A stretch of DNA of 13,780 bases. Origin: Seiridium cupressi (lineage: Eukaryota; Ascomycota; Sordariomycetes; Amphisphaeriales; Sporocadaceae). The first letter of the stretch is position 1. Each line of letters starts with the position of its first letter. The notes under the pieces are model-generated. The model was not told the origin of the DNA. It worked only from the letters and a program-made list of their open reading frames with translations, and did not search any database. Shown one piece after another: positions 1-10,499 of this stretch. The stretch spans positions 1-13,780 of the forward strand of contig JARVKI010000216.1 of assembly GCA_036674765.1 (NCBI GenBank), given 5' to 3'. Both the position numbers and the translations under genes were made by a program.

Positions 1-73
<73 letters not shown>
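1..73. repeat. Poly-C homopolymer, 73 nt
   Basis: The first 73 bases are uninterrupted C, followed directly by ordinary sequence. It is not the fungal telomere repeat (CCCTAA) and contains no variant base. A pure C/G run of this length at the edge of a sequence is most simply a contig-end or read artefact, for example poly-G calls from two-colour sequencing, although a real homopolymer cannot be excluded. Confidence 0.9.
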
Positions 74-75
<2 letters not shown>

Positions 76-714
76 ATACCTAGTAGCCGAATGCATAAAG
101 TATTAGGTACCCGCCCGCCACACCGCAAAAGCATCGGGCAGCAAAGTCTGCGATACCGCCATTTCCTATCCCTCCGTGAATGAATTGCTAAGCGCTGTGG
201 CAGCTCGGGAGCGGCCACCATCTCGGGATACTAGTTCTCGGGAGTAGGAAAACGTACTAATTACGATGCCGTGTCACCCCTTGAACCTGAGTCGAGAATC
301 TGGTCTCTTCTCCTGAGGCCTCTCTCGCCATTCCGGTTCAATTGTCATATTGACGCAAAGAGCCGCACATTTGTAGCAAAACACAAACGGCGGCCTCGAG
401 CCTGGCGGACCGCATAAGGCAAATCATACATGAGTAGTAAATAGCGCGACGATCGAGTCTGTCACGATTCATATGGAGCGATTGTCAACGATCCACTCAG
501 GGCTCGCTCTTCTTTCAATCCATAAATGATGTATAATGATATGTACATTGCGACAACATCTCTAGTAGCCCAAGTTCATAGCCCACCCCGTCGCGTATCT
601 ATCAACACCCCGACAAATCTTTTAGTGAAAATTACCCAATGATATGACCCCAATGCACCCAAACGCTAGGAAACCTGTCACAAAACCCCCAAGCTATAAA
701 AGGGAGGTAACCGC
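74..714. other. Intergenic 3' flank of the ATP sulfurylase gene, no gene seen
   Basis: No convincing coding frame, RNA gene or splice pattern is visible on either strand. The region holds the transcription end of the minus-strand ATP sulfurylase gene, but no polyadenylation signal could be singled out. A TACCTAG word at 77-83 is met by an inverted TAGGTACC word near 104-111, a type of short intergenic word that recurs at 3434 and 6647. Confidence 0.6.
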
Positions 715-2888
<2,174 letters not shown>

Positions 2889-3433
2889 CTAACGACAACA
2901 GCAGAGGGCAGAGCAGATCAGGACGAGGACGAGAGTGAGGGCAGGAGCAGGATAAAATGTAAAAGTGAAAAAAGACTGATGGGACTGCGAGCTCGGAGAA
3001 GTAGACTTCCTCTCTGGCTTTTAATGGAAGGCGCAACACCGCTGAGAAATGACAAGACCCTCCCAGACACAGTAGACTGGCCTAATGACGACGGTTTCTC
3101 CGGGGATTCCAGAAAAATACAGAGATACCTGCCATCGCATGTGCTTTCTGACCAACACGCTGGTCAACAGAAACATTCCCAGACGCTTGAGGCTCACATC
3201 ACTGCGGGTTCCGCGTGTCCACCTGGGGGCGCCCTTGTCCCCATCGAGGTAATTGGAGCCGGTGCCCGGAACAAAACCAACCCACACTGCAAGCAGTGCT
3301 CTGTGAATTTTCGCTAAGTCGCCGGATGGAGCAGAAAGGATTGGACGACGTTTAGCCTCGATGGCGTGCTCAGAGGCTACCCGGTGTAGCTTGAGATGGT
3401 TCCGGCACAGCAGGGCGGGCAGCGACCTACTGG

Positions 3434-3455
3434 AGTAGGTAGGTAACTAGGTACC
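3434..3455. repeat. TAGGTAGGTA-type intergenic word
   Basis: A tract of overlapping TAGGTA and ACTAGGTACC words. Similar words occur at 77-111 and 6647-6670 in this window, always between genes. From general knowledge such words are frequent in intergenic DNA of several Sordariomycetes; no function is known to me. Confidence 0.4.
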
Positions 3456-3539
3456 CCCCGGCCGACCGATCTTCTCGGTTGGGGCAACGAGCGGTGCTCG
3501 ACCCGTGCGATGGATGGTTTTGGCAGTTCACTACCGGGC

Positions 3540-3545
3540 CACGTG
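3540..3545. promoter_or_regulatory. CACGTG palindrome, possible bHLH-type site upstream of ATP sulfurylase
   Basis: CACGTG followed by A lies about 740 bp upstream of the ATP sulfurylase start codon, with a second 8-base palindrome CACATGTG at 3576-3583. In budding yeast the CACGTGA core is bound by Cbf1 at sulfur-assimilation genes. Filamentous fungi mainly use the bZIP factors CYS3/MetR (ATGRYRYCAT), and no full match to that consensus was found here. A six-base palindrome arises often by chance, and others occur at 4271 and 6966. Confidence 0.2.
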
Positions 3546-3849
3546 AAACATACGCAGGAACGGGTGCGACAGTGTCACATGTGGGAGACGATCGCACTCC
3601 CGGTCTAGTAGTATATCAGGTTCCCAGGCGCCCGCCTTAAGACCATCTGCGAAGGTGTCATCGACGCTCCCCGTCTCTCCGGAGATAAAAGACTGCGCCA
3701 AGAGCCGCTTCCAGGTTGAGCAGAAAGGATGTGCTGTGTGTAGAGTCCCGCGTCCCCACCGCTTCCCGTCCCCTGGGCCTGTTAGCCGTAACAGGTTCCA
3801 CCGCCGACAACCGTAAGCCGAAACGACACCCGCTGTAGTGATTGCCTAC

Positions 3850-4716
3850 ATTGCTGTGTATAAGCTTAATTGAGAACTTCCTCTTCTGGGTCTATACAAT
3901 CTCGAAATGGAACGTTGTCTATCTTCGGAGGACACCTTGGCTATCAAAAGAAGGGTCCTCGTCGGCTTGGCATACCCTGCCGTCAAAGTACGATTGTCTG
4001 TCTATGAGCACAGCACCCCAACCATCCCAGCAGGCCATGTCTATGCGTAATGTCCTTTGAAAATGCCTTGTGGCCAATCAAGAAAAGCCCATACACATGA
4101 TATCATGAAACGCCATTTTTCTCTCTGGAACGCAGCGTCATATCATAATTCAATGCCCAAGGCTATCCCAACATGACGTTGTGTATTGGAGGGAATTCTA
4201 TACTTTAGGTTATGTCGAATGCGGTCCCTCTTGTAAAACGTGTCAGTTTTATGTTCTCATCAGAAGATTCCACGTGTTACTTGTAGATATGGACCAAGGT
4301 GTCTGGATCAGATATTCGCCGGTGCTGATACGGATCACGAACAGTCTATTATTGGCCACCCTGAAATGATAAGCCTAGCGTCGGCGAGTAAACTGCCTTG
4401 AACACCCTGGACGTCAAGTTATGTCTCCACGATGCTGTTCTAACTACCTCAATTCGACTTGAGTAAAGCTTGGGAGTGCTGACATGGTCATTGTCCGCAC
4501 CATTCTCATTGACCCAAATGTGGGCTTTACCTACCATCTCAATCCTTAGAAGCTCTTTTCATTGGATTAGCCAGTTCAGATTAAATCAGGAGCATAGAGT
4601 GGCAAACTTCAGCTCAAGATCACCCCAGTCATGCTGGCAATGCTTCGTAGACATTGATCTTATCTTTGTATTGGCCGTGGAGCCGCCTATGATGATAACC
4701 GGCTCCTCCATGTCAT
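3850..4716 (-). pseudogene. Possible decayed FAD-dependent aromatic monooxygenase (salicylate-hydroxylase type)
   Basis: This is a tentative relic. On the minus strand an ATG near 4710 opens MEEPVIIIGGSTA, which resembles the beta strand and glycine-rich FAD-binding loop that starts flavoprotein monooxygenases. About 17 nt later, in another frame, INVYEALPA resembles the second strand (normally VxVYE) of the same Rossmann fold, so roughly 35-45 nt seem to be missing between them. Further on, 4537-4349 is open for 62 codons without a clear domain match, and near 3900 a stretch reading SRLYRPRRGS loosely resembles the C-terminal LYExLRxPR segment of the family. Stops and frame changes lie throughout, so no functional product is expected. 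Its strand and position, directly downstream of an intradiol dioxygenase, fit an aromatic-degradation gene pair, and that context partly drives the call. It could also be chance similarity. Confidence 0.28.
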
Positions 4717-5045
4717 GCTCATGCCGCTGAGATCTGCCGAATGATGGAAGCAGAGCATATACGGGTGGTGAAGATAACAAAGTGGCTGAAGTAGTTGCCA
4801 GGAAATACGGGGGATGACATTCAATACTCGCAGTGGGTGCAGCTGGACGAGTGCAGGCTAGTATGGATTGCAATTTGACTCTTGGATCTCTTAAGTAGAC
4901 TAACATATTTTTCCAAGTCGGTGAAAATCGAAGTGGATCCATGAAGCCTGCTGAACAGTGATTTCGGCTTTAAATGTGGATACAAATAGTGAATACTCTC
5001 TTTTATTAGTATACTATATGCAGCCCAACTCCTTGAAAATCGCAC

Positions 5046-6202
5046 TCAATCAAGTTCGGGGACTGGCAGATGGTCTACAAGCTTCATGTGGAGGCCGAGC
5101 TTCGCAAGTGCTTCCACAGCGTTCTTGTCCCTCAGCTCCTCAGTCTCCTTCTCCGTAACCAAGATAAAATCCTGCTTCAGCAGCCAGGTTCCTTCTTTGA
5201 CATCGTATTCCTTTGCAGTTTCCTTGTCGACCTTGTCAAGATCAACTATGAGGCTCTGCTTGACGCCGAAAACAGCATCTGATGTCTCATAAGGATCACC
5301 ACGAAGATATAGAGCACTGTTTACGTTAGCTCACATCTCCCAGCGTAGTGGATGCTCTCTGGCTCGATCATGACAAGATGGTAGAATCTCGGAGGGCGGC
5401 AAAAGGGGCGCGACATACGTAATTAATTTGTCAAGGCCATCCTTTCCGAACATGAAATGCAAGTGTGCTGGTCTCCAGCAGTGGCGGCCCAGTCTTTCCA
5501 GCAGCTTGCCCACGGGTCCGTCATGCGGGATGGGGTAGCTCACTGGCTTGATGGCCTTGAACCAGAACATGCCCTTCTCATCGCTCTCCATGACACATCT
5601 CTCACTGGGTCCAGTTTCGTCGCGGCCCTCGTGCTGCACATCGTAGTGTCCGCTACTATCCGTCTCCCAGATATCGATCTTGACCCCTTGGATCGGTTGT
5701 CCATGTGTGTCCTTTACGGTACAGATACACAGCAGAGGCTCACCTTCGGGGTCTGAGGACATGGCGCCGCCATTGGTCATCGTGGGAGCATCGTGTGTGT
5801 GGAAAGGACCTAGAACAGATCCCTCGGTAGATGCAGGAGGTTTAGGGTGATTGATACTGTCGACAAGGAGCGAGAGTCCGAGTACGTCGGAAAGTAAAAT
5901 GAACTCCTGGGTGAGCCATGTTGTCAGCTTTTGTATAATCTGAGCAATCGAGGGCGAATATGACTTACATGACGGACATCACTACTTATCTGCCCACATC
6001 CGACAAGGAAGTTCAATGCCGCCATCCATTCATCCGTGCTAAGCCGTGTCTCGCGGGCGAAGTCATGGAGATGTGTCACTAGTCGCGACATTAGATACCT
6101 TAGCCGCGCGTCCTTGCATTGTGCATTTATCAGATTAGTGTTCGGCGTGATATTGTCGATGGTGAGATCCAGCAGGGGTGGTCCGTCGTATGTTGGTGCC
6201 AT
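5046..6202 (-). CDS. Intradiol ring-cleavage dioxygenase, hydroxyquinol 1,2-dioxygenase-like, three exons, 330 aa
   Basis: A non-haem Fe(III) enzyme that inserts both atoms of O2 between the two hydroxyls of a catechol-type ring, giving a muconate or maleylacetate-type product. Exons on the minus strand are 6202-5969, 5906-5419 and 5316-5046, with GT-AG introns of 62 and 102 nt; phases agree and a TGA stop gives 330 aa, usual for the family. Residues 1-78 form the N-terminal helical dimer/linker domain. The catalytic beta domain follows, with LGPFH at about 110-114 and all four iron ligands by family pattern: Tyr166 (GHYDVQ), Tyr202 (VSYPIPHDGPVG), His226 and His228 (WRPAHLHF), plus the conserved Arg223. 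The WETDSSGHYDVQ and PYPIPHDGPVG-like contexts resemble hydroxyquinol and fungal catechol dioxygenases more than protocatechuate 3,4-dioxygenase, but the substrate is inferred. No signal peptide, so cytosolic. A possible ring-hydroxylase relic lies downstream on the same strand. Confidence 0.94.
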
Positions 6203-7612
6203 TGTGTCAGGAGGCTATCACTTGGAAGCTTGTGAAGAAGGAAGAGGTCTCGGAAGTGGTAGAGAATGGAATCTCGTATTGATATAGTACCTAAAGGTAA
6301 ATATAGTGTCTTATGAATTCTTATAAATGCTGATGTGATCAATCTGGAATCGGCTATCTTGCGCTTGCAATAGAGGATTGTGACCGTCTTCCGGCAGTTG
6401 GATACGTGTGGTATGACATGGAACTGAGCTGTTTAAGTAGAAGATGAGTGAGCAACACCCAGTAGTCTGCTCTTACTGCTGCAAATTCACCAAAGCCACT
6501 TGACTTCTGTCATACAGGGCGACAACTCTGTAGGGTCGACGCTCAAGCGGACGGCTCTTGTATATCGCCCGATGATGAAGTTGGTGCACGTCTCAACGCG
6601 GGGTTGAGGGCAGCTCGGGAGAGTGCGGGACAGCGGGGTAAGTGTCTACCTTAACCTAGGTAAATACCTGGATCTAGTGTAGATACTGTTATCGCCGTAG
6701 CTCGCGCATGCTAAATAATAGTAAACCCTATATATCGGTATTCCTTTCTGACGTTATCGGCGTGCCAGCAGCCCAAATCAGTGACAATGCAACAGACAGT
6801 GCATTCTCAATAACATTTGGCGTTGATGGCGATAGAGTATTCGTGCAATTCCCTCTGCTGTTATGAATGTCCATACAAGGGTCACTCGGCCATTAAACAC
6901 ATTGCTGTCTCGATTGACCATTCAGCCCAGAAGTTTTACTAAGCGTGTGGGAGCTGAGCTGAACGTCACGTGGTAGGTCTTGGGATTTACTATCAATGGC
7001 CCTGACATGGCAGTGTGGCACTGCCTCACGGCAAGATCGTCGCAACAGCTAATCAGTGCCTGCGTTACCCCTGCGTTCTGGGCGCGGTTGGTCTCGCCAG
7101 CGGCTGCGCCAGCTGACTGCAGCTCAAATACACAGCAAATGACATCAATCTGCTGCGTGGCCTGCCATCTCAGCACCGATATAGCGACCGAATTGAGTCG
7201 GGGGCCGCAATCCTCCAACCAAGCTGTGCTACCTGGAACAGAAGGGCCTGAGACACGGCATATTGGTGCTTTTGCGTGTGACACACAGCCTTGCCAAGAA
7301 CAGGATCCTTTAGATGTCTTGCCGATCACAAATCATGCAACATGGCATAAAGGTGGAGGGGCCCATCTTGGGGGCTGACACGGTGAGACGTGAAGATTTG
7401 TTCCCCTTCTCTTCAGCTCAATAAGACGTGGCGGAATGCAAAGATGTCCCTCATAGACCCTCAGTGAAAGCTTCCCTCTTGACAACAGAGGAGTACGGCA
7501 CCCACTCGGCGCATGCCCGAAACCACAGTTGATTGTAACCTTTGCAGCGTTCTCTGGCATTCTGGTTCAAAGGCTTCTATTGAAGCTACTGTGAGAATAT
7601 TGGCAGCCCAAT
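6203..7612. promoter_or_regulatory. Divergent intergenic region between the dioxygenase and the membrane-protein gene
   Basis: About 1.4 kb lies between two start codons that point away from each other, so it should hold both promoters. The largest open frames here (around 6922-7378, on both strands) are antisense to one another, Cys-rich by chance and without domain, start context or introns, so I do not call them. No RNA gene is seen. A TACCTTAACCTAGGTA word is at 6647-6662. Confidence 0.5.
6598..6638. promoter_or_regulatory. Paired GCGGGG words, possible CreA (carbon repression) sites
   Basis: GCGGGG occurs at 6598-6603 and again at 6633-6638, both matching SYGGRG, the consensus of the Aspergillus carbon-catabolite repressor CreA. 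They lie about 400-435 bp upstream of the dioxygenase start. CreA is known to work through closely spaced pairs, and repression by glucose would suit an aromatic-catabolism gene. The words are short and this is inference. Confidence 0.3.
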
Positions 7613-9256
7613 ATGGACAATCACACCGTCTCGACCTCCTGGGTGGCTCCAGGCAACGCTTTACTCAATTTCAGTAGTGCGAATTGTGACGAAGGAGCAG
7701 CGTGGGCTGGCGCAGCAGTAAAAGGCCTGACGACTGAAGATCTACGCAACAGCATACCGCTTGGCCTCACAATATCATACCTCCGGACCCTGGTCCCCGA
7801 TGACTGGATGAACGCCACAGATACGGACCTACTGGCGTGGTATACTGAAGTTCTGACCTCGCCAGGTAACACGCAAGGCAATAGCACCCTTAGATATATC
7901 CTCTCGCTGCCCCTTCAAAAGTGCGGTCAGGCAATATGCAGCAAGGTGGGATGGGAAGGGGATCCGGATGTCTCCGGTGAAGGCAGTAAGTAAATCTTAG
8001 TCTTGTTTTCTCTTATTTATGATCTGTCCTGGGAGAAAAATAATCCCTACACTAATTCGGTGTTTCAAATTTTATTTTATCAACTACAACTTCCGATATC
8101 TCACCGAATATTCTCAAGGAAGCACGAATTGCTGACCTGGACATGTCTAGTGATCATTAGCTACTATCTCGCTGCTGGTCTATCAACGGTGTATTTTGCC
8201 ATTCTGGTCTGGACTATTGTTGGGAGACACAATTTTGGATGGACCGAGCATGAAATTACGAAACGGGCAGTCAGCGCTATACAAGAGTCAAGCAATACGT
8301 TCCTTGACGCTGCCCTAGTCTTCGCAGTAGCTATGCTAGGTGCTGCCACGGTGCGCTTCTACGGACTTATGACAGATCCCAATGAAGAACGTTCGACTTA
8401 CGCCACCATCGGCTCTGTGTCCATGTCCGCTTTCTCCATATTCCCCGCCCTCATATTGCAGGCCGTGACTGATGGGCAACGCACACATATTCTGCGCCAA
8501 GTTCTATGGTTTGCTGTAATCTCTCTGACCGTAGCTGTCGAGATTATGTAAGTAACATTCTTCCATGACAATGATAGGATATCATGATGCTGATGCCGAA
8601 CTATGTCAGGTATCGCAAGACGTATTATGATCTAGAAGGTCTACCAAATGATCCTGATCCAAGCTTCGAGAACGCCACCCTTCAGCGAGCTTGGGTCGAG
8701 CATTGCGAGAGCTTCGGCCTGAGGAAACAGCTAGAATGGGGTCTCACAACGGCACACGTTATCCTCGGTCTCAACTGTCTTTGGTGGCTTTACTATTTCA
8801 TCGTGACAATTCTACCACAACGATGGCACGAGCAGATGGGGAAAACTGATGTTGGTCAATTCTTCGCTCATTGTCGACGCTGCACCCGCGCGCTGGACGG
8901 ACTTGTCTGCATAGCCATCATGTGGGCCTTGCTCGTGCTATTTGAAAAATACAGACACTCGATCCAGGTCTACACAGGGCACTCAGACGCCGATAGTGAA
9001 TGGACTTTTGGTCAGGTTCTGGCTCTCGCGACGTGGGCTCCAGTGTTCGTGGATTTCGTCGGTATAGGCATCTGTGAGTAACCTCCGCCTAGGCGAACAC
9101 GAGGGTTTTAACTAATGGAATTCTGCAATAGATGGCCCTGAGAAAGGTCTAGACAAGAAGGTATCCGAGAAGTACCGGATTGTCCCAGCCGAACAGGGTC
9201 AGACGAAATCACTGGAACAGAAAAGTTACGGATCACTGAGCAGTCAGCTAGTATAA
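7613..9256 (+). CDS. Predicted seven-helix membrane protein of unknown function, four exons, 452 aa
   Basis: Function not recognised. Exons are 7613-7985, 8151-8547, 8610-9073 and 9132-9256, with GT-AG introns of 165, 62 and 58 nt. Phases agree and the TAA stop gives 452 aa. The first intron was placed using the branch-like GCTGAC and an acceptor at 8149-8150, which joins WEGDPDVSGEG to MIISYYLAAG in phase; I recall this W-G-PD-G-SY junction from uncharacterised fungal membrane proteins. Residues 1-124 form a soluble N-terminal region with no signal peptide, four N-glycosylation sequons (Asn3, 19, 67, 90) and three Cys (25, 104, 109). Seven hydrophobic segments follow at about 126-149, 174-196, 211-231, 238-257, 300-325, 352-369 and 390-412, then a 40-residue polar tail. 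Sequons before the first helix suggest an outside N-terminus and inside C-terminus, the topology of a 7-TM receptor, but no GPCR signature is seen. The exon 1/2 boundary is the least certain part. Confidence 0.82.
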
Positions 9257-9579
9257 TTGATACCTAGAGGATCGTTGCTTCGCCGGCCAATCTTAGATGG
9301 ACTTAATAACATAGAGTTCAAGGTCTAAATGAACTCGGTAGATGGGAAGATGGTTGCGATAAGAAGTTATCTAGGCTTCAGGACAGGTGTTGTAATAATG
9401 ATACCCTCTCTTTAATTATTGTCCGCGTTTAGCGAACTTTGTTACGATGCCGATATACCAACATAGTTAATAGCAACGGAAATCAGTGCTAGGGAGGATA
9501 TTCAACTCAAAGCTCGTAACCTCCCGCATACACTCACACATAAAGTTCTCGCTAGTAGCTCGGGTGGTGATCCAATGGG
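9257..9579. other. Spacer between the membrane-protein gene and the permease relic
   Basis: Becomes more AT-rich than the DNA to its left. It holds the 3' end of the plus-strand membrane-protein gene. The minus-strand frames here continue past the recognisable permease homology (for instance 9574-9467) but I could not align them to the family; they may be heavily decayed permease sequence or unrelated DNA. Confidence 0.5.
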
Positions 9580-10341
9580 ACTCGAAGCGACCAGGTTCCC
9601 AGCTGTAATATATTTTGCGGAAGATCCGGGGTTCTTCCAATATCGAAACCCGTACGCATCGTATTTTGGGTTGCCGCCGACCATCGTAATAAAGGTAAAG
9701 GAGAACATAATTGCTACTAAAGCGATTTTGCCAATAGTTAGCCAAAACTCGATCTCGCCGTGCTATTCGACCGCAAATACATTGATGCAACTAGGTTATA
9801 TAAGTGTGTGACCTTAACGTAACGGGAACAAGGTAAGTGACTTATAAGTATAGCACAATATAAATAGCAACGACCGCCGCAACGGGAATATCGTTACGCT
9901 AGTATGAAAAGACCAGCATCAAGGCCGAAATTTCGAAAGGAATAAAAAGAGCTTCGTAAATAAAAAAAGTTCCAGCCCGCCATAGAGCCGAGGAATTCAT
10001 CAACCCACTTGCCCGCCATTCGGATGAAAGCGCCTGTCGTAGGATAAAAGACAACCACCTCAGCCATATAGTTATTGTCAAGGGCCATGACGAAAGAGTA
10101 GATAGTATACGCAAGGAACAAACTATCAGGACCTCCAGCAACGAGGCCGTTGGAGATGCTCGCGAACGTTGCCGTACCAATGGACATACCGATGGCAATG
10201 AGTTGAATTTGTCGATTGTCGAGGTGACGCTTCAGTTGATCGTCGCTTTCTGAGATGTCGCCAGCGCGGACGCTTCCCCCACGAGTCTTGTTGAGGGTAG
10301 GGGCTTGCCATTGAGGCTACCTTCTCCTGATAGGCATCCAT
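9580..10341 (-). pseudogene. Amino-acid permease pseudogene, 5' part only, with RIP-type lesions
   Basis: Decayed relic of a fungal APC-family amino-acid permease (plasma-membrane amino-acid/H+ symporter). It begins at the ATG at 10341-10339. After a frame break near 10312-10320, a frame to 9969 carries the permease N-terminus: RQIQLIAIGMSIGTATF, then SNGLVAGGPDSLFLAYTIYS, the MAEVVVFYPTTGAFIRMAG segment and WVDEFLGSMAGWNFF. An extra T in a seven-T run (9962-9968) shifts to the frame of YEALFIPFEISALMLVF. A TAG at 9901-9899 stands where Trp is expected, followed by NDIPVAAVVAIYIVLY. A 55-nt intron seems to run 9845-9791, but its donor reads ATAAGT, not GTAAGT. Then come INVFAVE, a second Trp-to-TAG at 9765-9763, EIEFWLTIGKIALV and VGGNPKYDAYGFRYWKNPG. 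A one-base loss near 9592 precedes the end of homology. Roughly the first 230 of about 550 residues remain. Both TGG-to-TAG changes and the donor change are TpG-to-TpA, the RIP signature. Confidence 0.88.
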
Positions 10342-10446
10342 GATGAGATGTCGACGATGCCGGACTTTGGAATGCGAACAAATTAAGTGATTGAAGACGG
10401 CGAACTATATGCAATATGGATCGAGAAGCGATGTGCAGCAACAGGG

Positions 10447-10468
10447 AAAAAAAAAAAAAAAAAAAAAA
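10447..10468. repeat. 22-nt poly(A) tract at the compositional border
   Basis: An uninterrupted run of 22 A, about 106 bp upstream of the permease relic's start (so poly-T on that gene's sense strand) and about 30-60 bp before the DNA turns strongly AT-rich. It could be a poly(dA:dT) promoter tract of the former permease gene, or the tail of a LINE-type insertion lying on the plus strand. No target-site duplication was identified. Confidence 0.8.
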
Positions 10469-10499
10469 CCGGAATTCGGAAGGAGGATCTTGCAAGATT

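Noticed and set aside
1..73. Telomere
   Set aside because: The run is pure C with no CCCTAA units.
3842..4060. 72-codon open frame on the plus strand
   Set aside because: No domain, no good start context and no supporting splice pattern; it lies antisense to the possible monooxygenase relic.
6922..7378. Overlapping open frames of 132-135 codons on both strands, with several Cys including CC pairs reminiscent of hydrophobins
   Set aside because: Cys spacing does not match the eight-Cys hydrophobin pattern, there is no signal peptide, and the two strands mirror each other as chance frames in mixed-composition DNA do.
8003..8150. Upstream extension of the second membrane-protein exon (open from 8003)
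   Set aside because: Reading through would require a different start or splice. The acceptor at 8149-8150, with a branch-like GCTGAC upstream, keeps the phase and joins a family-like motif to the first helix, so the extension is taken as intron.
9555..9600. tRNA-like T-arm word (TTCGAGTCCC followed by a CACCA-like end) on the minus strand
   Set aside because: The 70 bases upstream are recognisable permease coding sequence and give no acceptor, D or anticodon arms, so this is not a tRNA.
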